Both the position numbers and the translations under genes were made by a program. Shown piece by piece: positions 48,611-57,777 of a DNA stretch of 64,000 nucleotides. The stretch comes from Tumebacillus algifaecis (lineage in GTDB: Bacteria; Bacillota; Bacilli; Tumebacillales; Tumebacillaceae): assembly GCF_002243515.1 (NCBI RefSeq), contig NZ_CP022657.1, positions 1,975,001-2,039,000 of the forward strand, in the 5' to 3' direction. Each line of letters starts with the position of its first letter. The stretch's first letter is position 1. Under the pieces are notes generated by a model, which saw nothing but the letters and a program-made list of their open reading frames with translations, did not search any database and was not told the origin of the DNA.

Positions 48611-49861
48611 GTGGAAACTCCAGAACAAGTACTTCGTCAGACTTCCTTGTTGTACCAGATGGCACAGAAGCTGATCGAACATGATGATTTTTCTATTCTG
48701 CCACAAGTTTCCCAAATGGAGCAAGAAACATTCGCAGAGCAGGAGCTACGCCCTATTGTGTTGGTGCGTCGCAAGTGGAACACCGCTCAGGTTGTGCGAT
48801 TGTTTCCGGCGGATCGCATCGGTACGGATCAGATCGAGCAGATGTTGATGCAGGAAGCTTTCTATCTGCGCCAAGCCAAGCGGCAAAACGGTGTGCGCAA
48901 AATGTATTCGCTTACGCTTTTTATTTTCTCGCACTGGCGCTCTGAGGAGAACCTCAATGCTATCGCTCGCGCTGGCACCTATGCAGGCATGGGCAAGACG
49001 ACAGGTGCGGTGGCGGTCGGCATCGACCTGATGCGCGGTATCGTAGGTCCCGCGCCGTGGGGCTCGGCCGCTGAAGACATCGGTCTCGGACGTTTGGCCG
49101 AATTGGTCAAAGTGTATGCAGAGGAGCCGGATCGTGCAGAAAATCTGATGCGAAGCCCAGATGAGTGGCAGGAGCATTTGTTGCTACTCTCACAGGAAAA
49201 GCGCGAACAAGTGGCCGAAACGCTGAACCCCAACCAAAAGACGCGTGGTGTGACCGCGATCCTCGTGATCACCATTTTGGTTTGGCTTTTCGGAATGCAA
49301 TATCCCGATGAGATACTCGGCTCCCTGCTGTTGATTCCAGAAGCGGTTCGGCTTGGCGAATGGTGGCGTCTGTTGTCTTCCGTCTTCCTGCACTACGAGT
49401 TGACGCACATCGCGTTTAACATGGTGACGCTTTACTTTTTCGGTCGCATTGCCGAGCGAATTTTCGGCTTGCCGCGGTTTATGGTCATCTATGTATTGGC
49501 CGGGGTTGCAGGCAGTTTGTTGTCGGTCGCGTTCAGTCCGCACAATTCGCTCGGCGCATCGGGTGCCGTATTCGGACTGTTCGGTGCGTTGCTCGCTTTC
49601 GGACAGTTTAACCGCAAAGCGTTTGCCATGACGATCGGCACGTCCGTCTATGCGCTGTTGGCGATCAATCTAATCTTTGGATTCATCATGCCCAATGTCA
49701 ACAATTTTGCCCATATTGGCGGTATGATCGGCGGCTTTTTAAGCGCGATGGCAGTGGGAGTGCCCAATACGCCAAACAACAAGCGCTGGTTGTTCGCTGT
49801 ACTCTATGCCGGATTCGTTGCCCTTTCCCTCTGGATCGCTTTGGAAACCCCTTTTCGCTAA
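48611..49861 (+). CDS. Rhomboid-family intramembrane serine protease
   Basis: A 416-residue membrane protease. The N-terminal 200 residues are soluble and without recognised domain. The C-terminal six- or seven-helix rhomboid core has the LHYELTHIAFNMVTLYFFG signature, the catalytic Ser in SLGASGAVFGLFGALL, and the catalytic His in FAHIGGMIGGFLSA. Rhomboids cut membrane proteins within the bilayer. GTG 48611 is chosen on spacing from AAGGGGGTGA; the frame starts at 48599. This long-N-terminus form resembles GluP of Bacillus in layout, which has TPRs at the end; none are seen here. Confidence 0.88.
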   Translation: METPEQVLRQTSLLYQMAQKLIEHDDFSILPQVSQMEQETFAEQELRPIVLVRRKWNTAQVVRLFPADRIGTDQIEQMLMQEAFYLRQAKRQNGVRKMYSLTLFIFSHWRSEENLNAIARAGTYAGMGKTTGAVAVGIDLMRGIVGPAPWGSAAEDIGLGRLAELVKVYAEEPDRAENLMRSPDEWQEHLLLLSQEKREQVAETLNPNQKTRGVTAILVITILVWLFGMQYPDEILGSLLLIPEAVRLGEWWRLLSSVFLHYELTHIAFNMVTLYFFGRIAERIFGLPRFMVIYVLAGVAGSLLSVAFSPHNSLGASGAVFGLFGALLAFGQFNRKAFAMTIGTSVYALLAINLIFGFIMPNVNNFAHIGGMIGGFLSAMAVGVPNTPNNKRWLFAVLYAGFVALSLWIALETPFR

Positions 49862-49878
49862 AGGCGAAAAGGGGTTTT
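49845..49878 (+). terminator. Intrinsic terminator overlapping rhomboid stop
   Basis: AAACCCCTTTTCGC and GCGAAAAGGGGTTTT pair; the left arm is the end of the rhomboid gene. Confidence 0.8.
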
Positions 49879-49903
49879 AAGTTTTAGTAAAGAACTTTCG
49901 ATA

Positions 49904-49932
49904 TTGATTAACTATTGTGAATATATTATTAT
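49904..49932 (+). promoter_or_regulatory. Promoter of chemoreceptor gene
   Basis: TTGATT (49904-49909) and TATTAT (49927-49932) are 17 bases apart, in AT-rich DNA about 75 bases before the start. Confidence 0.6.
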
Positions 49933-50008
49933 AGAGTAGGGAATGTATTTTGCGTGATTTACTCTAGGGGAGTAATTGTTTAATTCTGTAAAAGGGGGAA
50001 AAGGGGAA

Positions 50009-51703
50009 ATGAAGTTATCAAAATTGATTAAGTGGATGTGCGCGATCGTTTTGATCCTCTCACTGATCAATGCGACCAGCCTGTATTGGCTGTTCGTGTC
50101 TTATCATGAGGAATTGAAAATGGTCGATCGCAAGTATGAGTTCAAACTATTGGGGGTTGAACTCATGGATGCGTCCAATCGCTTGACGAAACATGCACAG
50201 AGCTATGTACAGTTTGGGGAAACTGCACATAAGGATGCGTACTTGCAGGAAGTCAGCAACGTGAAAGCATGGGACAAAGCGGAGGCACGCCTCGTCGAAA
50301 TTGGGGCTCCAAAGGAAGATCTGGACTTGATCACTCAGGCAAGGTGGGCTTTGTTAAAGCTACAAGCACGCGAAGAAACGGCCATTCGACTCGCGGATGA
50401 AAAGCGGTTTGACTCGGCGCGCGACATGCTCTTTGGGAAAGAGTATGAGCAGGAGAAGCAAACGATCACGAATTTGCTGGTCGCATTTGAAACGAGAATG
50501 GACGATCGTTTGTCTAACGAAGCGTACGTGGCCAGCCGCAAGACGGCCAACATCTTAAACTGGGTCAACGTCGTCGTGGCCCTGACACTGATCGCGGCAG
50601 TCGCCACCGGCATTGTGTTGCACAAACGAATCACCAAGCCTTTGCGCGAGGTGATGGAGGTAGCAGAAAAAATGGCCAAGGGCGATCTGCGCGTGCAGGA
50701 GATGGCGGTGTTGCATGAAGATGAGGTCGGCGTGGTGGCCCGAGCGGTCAATTCGATGGCGGCCAGCCTGCGCAGCATCATCCTGAAGGCGAACGACACG
50801 ACTGTACAGGTTGCTGCCTCTTCTCAACAATTGCTGATCCATGCGGAAAGAACTTCTTATACCACCGAACGCATCGCGGCTGCGATTCAAGAGGTGGCCA
50901 GCGGTGCGGAGACGCAGATGCGCGGTGCGGAAGACAGTCTTGCTTCGATGGAAGAGATGGCAGAAGGTATCAAACGCATCGCCGAAACGACCGGTGTGGT
51001 GGCCGAAGCTTCGCAAGTGACCGAACAAGAAGCGGAGCATGGCAATGAATCGATTCAAAAAGTGGTTCGTCAGATGGGAACGATTCAAGAGGAGACAGAC
51101 AATGTTGCCAATGTGATTCAGCAGCTCAACGAACATTCACAGCAGATTGGCAATATTGTTGAAGTGATCACCGAAATCGCTTCGCAGACCAACCTGCTTT
51201 CGCTGAACGCTGCGATCGAAGCGGCGCGGGCAGGCGAGCATGGCAAAGGTTTTGCTGTCGTCGCGACCGAAGTTCGCAAATTGGCAGAACAGTCGCAACG
51301 TTCGGCAGGACAGATCGCCAAGTTGATCGAGCATATCCAGACCGACACCGCCCGTGCGGTGCAAGCGATGGAAAAAAGCTCGTCCGAAGTGCAGGAAGGG
51401 AAGGACATCGTTGACGAGGCGGGGGTGGCATTCCAAAAAATTCTCTCCGCTACCCAGCACGTTACCGATCAGATCGCCGACATCTCGTCAGCATCTGAAG
51501 AAATGTCCGCAGGTTCGGTACAGGTGACCTCCTCGGTAGAAGAGTTGACGCGCATCGCGCGCCAATCGGCCTATTCGTCGAACAATGTGGCTGCCTCCTC
51601 ACAGGAACAATTGGCGTTGATCCAAGAGATCACGGCCTCGATGTCCACACTGACCGAAGTTTCGCAAGACCTGCATGACACGATTGGTCAATTTAAAATC
51701 TAG
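50009..51703 (+). CDS. Methyl-accepting chemotaxis protein
   Basis: A 564-residue chemoreceptor. TM1 (about 9-29, [20 protein letters not shown]), an extracellular four-helix-type domain (30-180), TM2 (about 185-205, [18 protein letters not shown]), a HAMP linker (206-260) and a long cytoplasmic coiled coil. The signalling tip is canonical ([38 protein letters not shown]). It couples ligand binding to CheA through CheW. ATG 50009 follows AAAAGGGG. The extracellular ligand is unknown. It stands alone, without che genes. Confidence 0.94.
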   Translation: MKLSKLIKWMCAIVLILSLINATSLYWLFVSYHEELKMVDRKYEFKLLGVELMDASNRLTKHAQSYVQFGETAHKDAYLQEVSNVKAWDKAEARLVEIGAPKEDLDLITQARWALLKLQAREETAIRLADEKRFDSARDMLFGKEYEQEKQTITNLLVAFETRMDDRLSNEAYVASRKTANILNWVNVVVALTLIAAVATGIVLHKRITKPLREVMEVAEKMAKGDLRVQEMAVLHEDEVGVVARAVNSMAASLRSIILKANDTTVQVAASSQQLLIHAERTSYTTERIAAAIQEVASGAETQMRGAEDSLASMEEMAEGIKRIAETTGVVAEASQVTEQEAEHGNESIQKVVRQMGTIQEETDNVANVIQQLNEHSQQIGNIVEVITEIASQTNLLSLNAAIEAARAGEHGKGFAVVATEVRKLAEQSQRSAGQIAKLIEHIQTDTARAVQAMEKSSSEVQEGKDIVDEAGVAFQKILSATQHVTDQIADISSASEEMSAGSVQVTSSVEELTRIARQSAYSSNNVAASSQEQLALIQEITASMSTLTEVSQDLHDTIGQFKI

Positions 51704-51708
51704 CAGCG

Positions 51709-51739
51709 AAAAGAAGGGGTGTAACGCCTCTTCTTTTTT
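51709..51739 (+). terminator. Intrinsic terminator
   Basis: AAAAGAAGGGG and CCTCTTCTTTTTT pair around TGTAACG after the chemoreceptor gene. Confidence 0.8.
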
Positions 51740-51801
51740 GTTGCATTGTGCGGTCGATTTGGATAGAGTAGGAATACTGAATTCAGGAGGTACTGTTCGC
51801 G

Positions 51802-52284
51802 ATGATGATCACAATCGATGCGGGAAAATCCAGGTTTAACCATCGTACGGCCGGTGTGTTTATCGATGAAGGGCATGTGTTGTTGCACCGATTAGCGCGC
51901 GACGACTTTTGGGCGTTGCCAGGCGGACGAGTTGAACTGATGGAAAACACCGAACAGACGGTGGTTCGTGAGATGAAAGAAGAAATCGATCTCGACGTGC
52001 AGGTGGAGCGTTTGCTGTGGGTTGCCGAGAACTATTTCTCAAACGAACAGGGTCAGTATCACGAAGTGGGCTTCTACTATCTGCTCTCAGCCGATCGCAC
52101 GTTGCCTATCTATCAAAAGGACGTTGAACACCAAGGCACGGAGTTTGGGGTACCGCTGATCTACAAATGGTTCCGTCTGGACGAGTTGCCATCGCTGCGC
52201 TTGTTCCCTGCTTTTTTGAAAGAAAAGCTGCAACAACTTCCTGCGCACATCGAACATATCGTCTTTACTGACGAAGACGAGTAA
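51802..52284 (+). CDS. Nudix hydrolase
   Basis: A 160-residue Nudix protein with the complete box GGRVELMENTEQTVVREMKEEIDL, matching G-x5-E-x7-REUxEExGU apart from the last Gly. The strand NHRTAGVFIDEGHVLLHRLA precedes it, and WFRLDELPSLRLFPAFLKE follows. It hydrolyses a nucleoside diphosphate derivative, identity unknown. ATG 51802 (ATG 51805 next) follows CAGGAGG. The SprT gene follows after 24 bases, probably in the same transcript. Confidence 0.9.
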   Translation: MMITIDAGKSRFNHRTAGVFIDEGHVLLHRLARDDFWALPGGRVELMENTEQTVVREMKEEIDLDVQVERLLWVAENYFSNEQGQYHEVGFYYLLSADRTLPIYQKDVEHQGTEFGVPLIYKWFRLDELPSLRLFPAFLKEKLQQLPAHIEHIVFTDEDE

Positions 52285-52308
52285 GCGGAAGCGAGGTGAG
52301 TTTGGCTC

Positions 52309-52767
52309 GTGGACAATCAGCAGTTGCAATCCTTGACAGAACAGATTTCGCAGCAGTTTTTCGGTCGTCCGTTTTTGCATTGCGCCACCTTCAACGGTCG
52401 CCTTCGCACGACGGGAGGTCGCTATCTGCTGCGGACGCATGATATTGAAATCAATCCGCACCATTTTGAAAAACACGGATTGGAGTCGATGATCGGCACG
52501 ATCAAACATGAACTGTGCCACTATCACCTGCATGTGCAAAAGCGTGGTTATCGCCATCAGGATCGGGATTTTAAAGAGCTGTTGGAACAAGTAGGGGGAT
52601 CTCGCTACTGTCCGGATACGGGGTTGCGTCGTGAAGTGAAGACGCGCTATCTATATGCCTGTGTAACATGTGAGCACAGGTATGAGCGCAAGCGTCAGAT
52701 CGACGTGAGGCGCTATGGCTGTGGACGCTGCCGAGGCAAACTAAAATTGATACAATCCTTCTCCTAA
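52309..52767 (+). CDS. SprT-family zinc metalloprotease-like protein
   Basis: A 152-residue SprT-like protein. The metal motif HExxH is in GTIKHELCHYHLH, and the third ligand probably lies in GYRHQDRDFKELL. A zinc ribbon closes the protein (YACVTCEHRYERKRQIDVRR, CGRCRGKLK). SprT is related to the Spartan/Wss1 proteases that act on DNA-protein adducts, and Gram-positive members are uncharacterised. GTG 52309 follows GAGGTGA. It lies upstream of a module linked to a helicase, in keeping with DNA processing. Confidence 0.88.
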   Translation: MDNQQLQSLTEQISQQFFGRPFLHCATFNGRLRTTGGRYLLRTHDIEINPHHFEKHGLESMIGTIKHELCHYHLHVQKRGYRHQDRDFKELLEQVGGSRYCPDTGLRREVKTRYLYACVTCEHRYERKRQIDVRRYGCGRCRGKLKLIQSFS

Positions 52768-52850
52768 AAGACAGGAATCAATCATGTACTGTCGAATTTA
52801 TTGTAGGTAGAGTAGCGGCATTTTTTTTGAGTAAAGGGGATGAAAGCAAC

Positions 52851-53795
52851 ATGCTGCAACAAAGCTCTTGGACATTTCGCTACAGTTTGGAAGGATTTTT
52901 GAAGCGTGTGTTGCACTGCGCACCATGCCCGTTGACTGCGGAAGGACTGGTTGAAACCGTTCTGTCCGATTGGGCAGGACCGGAGCAGTCTCGCGAATCG
53001 ATCGCCGCTCGCGTTCGCGCCTCGCTGGAAGCGACAAATGGAGCCTTTGCTTCTGTCGGCAACGATAAGTTTACCCTGCGCCAGACGGCGGGGGACGATT
53101 TGCAAAACCACGCGTATCACTTTTTGAAAAAAACGAAACGCCCGCAAAAGCAAGGCGACATCCTGCGCCACTTGCAACAGGTGACTGGTCGCGGCCGCGG
53201 GGAGTTGATGTCCCGCGTCGATCTCGACTGTGACCCGCGTTTTGCCCGTTTGGACGGCGGTGAATGGCTGTTGACCGAATGGCAGCCCGCCAACGACAAG
53301 ATCGTCCAAATGATGCAAGCCCGAGGGATTCGCCGAGCAGATAGTGTTGACTTGTTGGAATTGGTAAACGAAGAGGCCGAGCAGGAGTATCATATTTTTT
53401 ATCCGGAATACGATCCGAGATTTGCTCTTGTCGGCACAGTAGTCGAATGTTTGCTCGTCGAGTTGGAAGCGGCTGCGACGGCTGAAGATACTGGTATGAA
53501 AACGGAGGAAGATAATATGACCACAACGGAACAAGCTACCGTGACATCGCAAGCAACGGAGACAACCGACCTTTCCGCAATTTCGACCCATCAACTCGTC
53601 GCTACTGTATTGAAGCAGTTGACCGATGTGAGCAACGAACTGAAGCAACGCAATCAGGATATTCCCAACGAGGTTTTGACACTGTTTAATTCGGAAGACC
53701 TCGCCGGGATTGAAGTTCTGATGGGCGAGCGCAAGCGTGTCGGGGCGCTTGCGGATGATCTGGCCCTGTTTGTATCCAAATGGAGCGCAGAGTAG
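52851..53795 (+). CDS. Unknown protein with HTH-like N-terminus and C-terminal module shared with next gene
   Basis: A 314-residue protein. The first about 90 residues (LTAEGLVETVLSDWAGPEQS, then FASVGNDKFTLRQ) look like a winged-helix of the HARE-HTH type; a second similar unit follows (about 95-150). The centre is acidic, and an apparent linker (TTTEQATVTSQATETTDLS) precedes a C-terminal module of about 60 residues (VSNELKQRNQDIPNEVLTLF, DLAGIEVLMGERKRVGALAD, DLALFVSKW). That module recurs as the whole of the next gene. ATG 52851 follows AAAGGGGA. It may bind DNA with the helicase downstream. Family names are tentative. Confidence 0.6.
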   Translation: MLQQSSWTFRYSLEGFLKRVLHCAPCPLTAEGLVETVLSDWAGPEQSRESIAARVRASLEATNGAFASVGNDKFTLRQTAGDDLQNHAYHFLKKTKRPQKQGDILRHLQQVTGRGRGELMSRVDLDCDPRFARLDGGEWLLTEWQPANDKIVQMMQARGIRRADSVDLLELVNEEAEQEYHIFYPEYDPRFALVGTVVECLLVELEAAATAEDTGMKTEEDNMTTTEQATVTSQATETTDLSAISTHQLVATVLKQLTDVSNELKQRNQDIPNEVLTLFNSEDLAGIEVLMGERKRVGALADDLALFVSKWSAE

Positions 53796-53817
53796 TCGGT
53801 CTGGGACAACCTGAGTG

Positions 53818-54066
53818 ATGTTGGTGCCGCCAGAGCGTCTGGATGTGCGATTCGACCGCATGCGAGTGATTGTTGCCGCTTGGGAGATTCGCTATAATCA
53901 ATTACCTGAACGAGTTGTGGCTCTGTTTGACCTTCAAGACCTCGATTCGATTCGCGAACTGCTGGAGGAGAAGCGTCAACTGGCGCGTTTGATTCCCGAC
54001 ACCAAGGAATTTATTGAACGCTGGGAGCCCGTTTCCCAGCCGATCGCTACACGTAATGAGGAATAA
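53818..54066 (+). CDS. Stand-alone copy of the neighbour's C-terminal module, 82 aa
   Basis: An 82-residue protein that lines up with the last 60 residues of the preceding protein: NQLPERVVALFDLQDLDSIR here against NQDIPNEVLTLFNSEDLAGI there, then LEEKRQLARLIPDTKEFIERW against MGERKRVGALADDLALFVSKW. The shared pattern LP-x2-V-x2-LF-x3-DL-x2-I and the closing F-x3-W are kept. So the gene pair arose by duplication of a small helical module. ATG 53818 (or GTG 53815) has no strong ribosome site. The helicase gene begins 33 bases downstream. Role unknown. Confidence 0.6.
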   Translation: MLVPPERLDVRFDRMRVIVAAWEIRYNQLPERVVALFDLQDLDSIRELLEEKRQLARLIPDTKEFIERWEPVSQPIATRNEE

Positions 54067-54099
54067 GCGGACCTCTGTTCATTTGTAGGAGGTTGGAAG

Positions 54100-56331
54100 A
54101 TGTTAGCAACCGATTTCATGGCGCAAATCAGCCAATTTGGGATTGAATTGAATGACGAGCAGCGAGAGGCAGTCTGCCATACGGCAGGGCCTCTCGTCGT
54201 TTTTGCGGGGCCTGGTAGCGGGAAGACAACCGTCTTGACGTGCCGGGCTGCTTATCTGTTACAAGTTGAACGCGTCCCGGCCGCGAAGCTGTTGATCGTC
54301 ACCTTTACCAGAGCGGCCGCGATGGAGATGCAGAGCCGCTTGGCTGCGATGCCAGGTCTGGGCCAGCAGAGCATCCGCGCAGCCGAGATCGGCACGTTCC
54401 ACTCGGTCTTCATGCGCATGTTGATGCAGCAAAGCGGAGGGCAGCTGCCCCAGTTGATGGAGGAAGGTCAGCAGCGTGCGATCGTCAAGACGTTGTTGCG
54501 CGAACAAGGTGAAGATGGTGATGATGAGCAGGTGGCAGACGTGTTGTCCAAGATCGGGCTGTGCAAAAACAACCTGATCATGCCGGAGCGGATCAAAGCG
54601 ACAAAGCCGGAGAATCAAAAGTTCCGCGACCTGTTTGCTGGATACGAGCGGGTGAAGCAGCAGGAAGGGCGTTGGGATTATGATGACATCCTCGTCGCTG
54701 CCCACGCGATGCTGAAAAACAACCCGACTGTGCGCGATCATTATCAAAAGCGCTTTGCGTATCTGCTCGTCGATGAGTTCCAAGACACCAATCTCGCCCA
54801 ATACGAAGTGATCAAAATGCTGTCCGGGAATGGCAACCTGTGCATCGTCGGCGATGATGATCAGTCGATCTACCGCTTCCGTGGGTCGCGGGTCGAGTTT
54901 TTGCTCGATTTTGAAGAGACGTTTCCCGGTGCGAAAAAAGTGATCTTGGCGGTCAATTATCGCTCGACAGACAATGTGATCGAGACAGCGTCGCGGGTGA
55001 TCTTGCACAATCGTGTGCGGCAAAGCAAGTTGATTCGCGGCACTGGGAAAAAGGGTGAGCATCCGGTTCTGTTGCGTCCGGAAGGGGAGAAAGACGAGGC
55101 GGAGCAGATTTTGCATGAAGTGGCCGATCTGTTGGCTGCGCAGCCTGAACTGGACGGGCAGGAGATCGCAATTCTTTACCGCACAAACATTCAGGTGCGG
55201 GCGATGATCGACGGGCTGGTGCAGAAAGGGCTGCCGTTTACTTTGCACGATGCTGACGGCGATTTTTATGGACGTTGGCAGGTGCGGGATGTGCTGACCT
55301 ATTTTAAACTTGCCTACAACCCGGACGACTTGGACAACATCGTTCAGATCTTGAACCGCCCCAAGCGCTACATCTACGCAGATCGCTTGGTCGATGAAGT
55401 GCAAAGGTTGCGGCGGACGAAGCAGATCACCTATCTGGAAGCGTTCACTGAAGTGGAGAGCTTGGAGGCATACCAGCGGACGAAGGTAGAGCAATTGATA
55501 AAAGATCTTGTCGAGCTACGGCTTTTGACTCCGTTACAAGCGTTGCACAAAATTCGTAAAGAGATCGGCTATGACCGTTATCTGGAGGAGTTTGCCGCGA
55601 AGACGGGCAATGATGTGGCACTGGTCAGTGAACCACTGGAAGAGTTAGAACAGGCGGTGCTCGGACACCGCACACTGCAAGACTTCCTCGGACATGTCGA
55701 GGAGGTCAAAGAGACGGTGCGCAGATCGCGGGGCAAAGGGGAAGGCATCCAATTGATGACGATGCACAAGGCGAAAGGCTTAGAATTTAAGCATGTCTAC
55801 TGCATTGGGCTCGTCGAAAACATGTTGCCGCATCCCAAGGCGCTACAGGGTGAAGGAGATAAGAGGTCGGCAGCAGTTGAAGAAGAACGGCGCTTGTTCT
55901 ATGTTGGCATGACGCGTGCCAAGCGCTATCTGACTTTATCCGCGCCACTTCGATATCATGGGCACCGTGCTGAGCCATCTCCCTTTCTCTATGAAACGGG
56001 ACTTCTGGCGCGCCCGAAGCGGGTGGCGATCTCGAACTCCCAAAACGCAGGGCCTGCCGCGCTGAAAAAAGAACCGGTGGTCGTCACCGTATCGGCCAGC
56101 GAGCGGATGAAGTCCGCCTTGGACAAATACGGAGCTACTCAGTTCTCGGTCGGCGAGGCGTTGCACCACAAAGATTTAGGGACGGGTAAGATTCAGGAAC
56201 TGAAATTGCTGACTGGTGACAGCGGTCGCCGGGTGCTGATCAAATTCCCAGGTCAAGAGAAAGTACATGATCTGCATTTGGAGTTGTGCCTGTCTCTCGG
56301 GTTGTTGAGTTCACCGGTTCGGGTGAACTAG
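54100..56331 (+). CDS. UvrD/PcrA-like superfamily 1 DNA helicase
   Basis: A 743-residue 3-prime to 5-prime helicase. Motif Ia/Walker A is AGPGSGKTTVLTCRAAYLLQ (residues 36-55), motif II is LLVDEFQDTNLAQYEVIKML, motif III is GDDDQSIYRFRGS, motif IV region VNYRSTDNVIETA, and motif V/VI are MTMHKAKGLEFKHVYCIGLV and EERRLFYVGMTRAKRYL. The C-terminal tail (QFSVGEALHHKDLGTGKIQE) is a Tudor-like domain typical of PcrA relatives. Length is near PcrA (about 720-740). ATG 54100 follows AGGAGG. It could be pcrA or a paralogue; the setting is not the usual pcrA-ligA. Confidence 0.92.
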   Translation: MLATDFMAQISQFGIELNDEQREAVCHTAGPLVVFAGPGSGKTTVLTCRAAYLLQVERVPAAKLLIVTFTRAAAMEMQSRLAAMPGLGQQSIRAAEIGTFHSVFMRMLMQQSGGQLPQLMEEGQQRAIVKTLLREQGEDGDDEQVADVLSKIGLCKNNLIMPERIKATKPENQKFRDLFAGYERVKQQEGRWDYDDILVAAHAMLKNNPTVRDHYQKRFAYLLVDEFQDTNLAQYEVIKMLSGNGNLCIVGDDDQSIYRFRGSRVEFLLDFEETFPGAKKVILAVNYRSTDNVIETASRVILHNRVRQSKLIRGTGKKGEHPVLLRPEGEKDEAEQILHEVADLLAAQPELDGQEIAILYRTNIQVRAMIDGLVQKGLPFTLHDADGDFYGRWQVRDVLTYFKLAYNPDDLDNIVQILNRPKRYIYADRLVDEVQRLRRTKQITYLEAFTEVESLEAYQRTKVEQLIKDLVELRLLTPLQALHKIRKEIGYDRYLEEFAAKTGNDVALVSEPLEELEQAVLGHRTLQDFLGHVEEVKETVRRSRGKGEGIQLMTMHKAKGLEFKHVYCIGLVENMLPHPKALQGEGDKRSAAVEEERRLFYVGMTRAKRYLTLSAPLRYHGHRAEPSPFLYETGLLARPKRVAISNSQNAGPAALKKEPVVVTVSASERMKSALDKYGATQFSVGEALHHKDLGTGKIQELKLLTGDSGRRVLIKFPGQEKVHDLHLELCLSLGLLSSPVRVN

Positions 56332-56342
56332 GGATTTCCAAT

Positions 56343-56372
56343 GGACCGTCAGGATCATCCTGACGGTCTTTT
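56343..56372 (+). terminator. Intrinsic terminator after helicase
   Basis: GACCGTCAGGAT and ATCCTGACGGTC pair tightly, followed by TTTTCATTTT. Confidence 0.8.
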
Positions 56373-56515
56373 CATTTTGATCTGAAGCTCATGAATCGCT
56401 CGGTCATTTCGTTCGCATGCCCGGTTGTGGGAGGCGGTTGAACAAGATAGCTTAGGCAGCATGGCCAGAAGATGGTATGCTAAGAGAAAACAGGATAAGC
56501 AGGAGATGAAGAAAA

Positions 56516-57739
56516 ATGACACCTGAACAACTTACTAAATATGCAGAACTGGCAGTTCGACAAGGCATCAATGTGCAACCTGGACAAAAAGTGATTGTGC
56601 GTGCCCCTGTCGATACGGCGCCTTTTGTCCGCAAAGTGGTGGAGAAAGCGTATGAAGCTGGTGCCCATTACGTAGCGGTCGATTGGATGGACGATGATTT
56701 GCAACGCGTTCGTATGTTGCATGCCCCTGAGGAGTCGTTGTCGATCATTCCAGAAGGGTGGGCTCGCGATTTTATTGGGCTACTGGAAGAGGGCGGGGCG
56801 ATGCTTGGCGTAGTCGCACCGAAACCAGGCCATCTCAGCGGCGTAGAACCTGGGCGGGTCGGCAAGTACAGCCAAGCGCTGGGCATCGCGATGCGCCGCC
56901 AGCGCGACCTGCAACAGGCGAGCAAAGTCAGCTGGGCGATTGTCGTGCTGCCGACTCCGGAATGGGCGAAAGTCGTGTTTCCAGAACTCTCGGACGAAGA
57001 GGGGATGGAGAAGCTGTGGGAGTACATCCGCTATATCACAGGTCTCGATCAAGACGACCCGGTCGCGCATTGGGAAGCGAAAGTGCAAGCGATTGAAGAC
57101 CGCGCTCAATGGTTGACCGAGCAGCAATTTGCGCGCCTGCATTACAAAGGCGCGGGCACCGACCTGAGCATTGAGTTGCCGCGCGGACACCGCTGGGTGG
57201 GTGGGCGACTGAAAGATGAGAAGGGCACGCTGTTTTTGCCGAATATCCCGACCGAAGAAGTATTTACTGCTCCTGACAAGAGCGGAGTGAACGGCGTAGT
57301 GAAAAGCACACGTCCGCTCGATTTCAACGGGCAGTTGATCGATGGCATGACCTTGAAGTTCGAAGCGGGGAGCGTCGTCGAAGCGACGGCTGAGGTTGGC
57401 GAAGCGGCGTTGCACCAGATGATCAGTGCGGACGCGAACGCCAAGTTCCTCGGCGAAGTGGCGCTGGTGCCGCAAGACTCGCCGATTTCGAACCTCAACA
57501 CCATTTTCCGCAACACGCTCTTAGATGAAAATGCCTCCTGCCACCTCGCTTTCGGCTCCGCCTACCCGTTGTGTGTGGAAGGCGGGCAGGAACTGACCAG
57601 AGAAGAGTTGGCCAAATTTGGACTGAACACCAGTATCATTCATGTCGATTTTATGATCGGCTCGGCTGAATTGGACATCGACGGCGAGACGGAAGAGGGG
57701 GAACGGATTCCCCTGTTCCGTGGCGGCAATTGGGCCTAA
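56516..57739 (+). CDS. Aminopeptidase, M29 family (AmpS/PepS type)
   Basis: A 407-residue metallo-aminopeptidase. Family features are KYAELAVRQGINVQPGQKVI at the N-terminus, GTDLSIELPRGHRWVGG, the metal-binding FLPNIPTEEVFTAPDKSGVN and GEVALVPQDSPISNL with later HLAFGSAYPL and HVDFMIGS near the C-terminus. Members trim N-terminal residues from peptides with broad specificity. ATG 56516 follows AGGAGATGAAG. It is followed by a terminator shared with the SGNH gene. Confidence 0.92.
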   Translation: MTPEQLTKYAELAVRQGINVQPGQKVIVRAPVDTAPFVRKVVEKAYEAGAHYVAVDWMDDDLQRVRMLHAPEESLSIIPEGWARDFIGLLEEGGAMLGVVAPKPGHLSGVEPGRVGKYSQALGIAMRRQRDLQQASKVSWAIVVLPTPEWAKVVFPELSDEEGMEKLWEYIRYITGLDQDDPVAHWEAKVQAIEDRAQWLTEQQFARLHYKGAGTDLSIELPRGHRWVGGRLKDEKGTLFLPNIPTEEVFTAPDKSGVNGVVKSTRPLDFNGQLIDGMTLKFEAGSVVEATAEVGEAALHQMISADANAKFLGEVALVPQDSPISNLNTIFRNTLLDENASCHLAFGSAYPLCVEGGQELTREELAKFGLNTSIIHVDFMIGSAELDIDGETEEGERIPLFRGGNWA

Positions 57740-57741
57740 GC

Positions 57742-57777
57742 AAAAAACCTTGACCTATTCGGGTCAAGGTTTTTCTT
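57742..57777. terminator. Bidirectional intrinsic terminator
   Basis: AAAAAACCTTGACC and GGTCAAGGTTTTTC pair between the aminopeptidase and SGNH hydrolase genes. Confidence 0.9.

Noticed and set aside
54259-55494. 411-codon minus-strand frame inside the helicase gene
   Set aside because: A shadow of the helicase codons; no ribosome site and no recognisable protein features.
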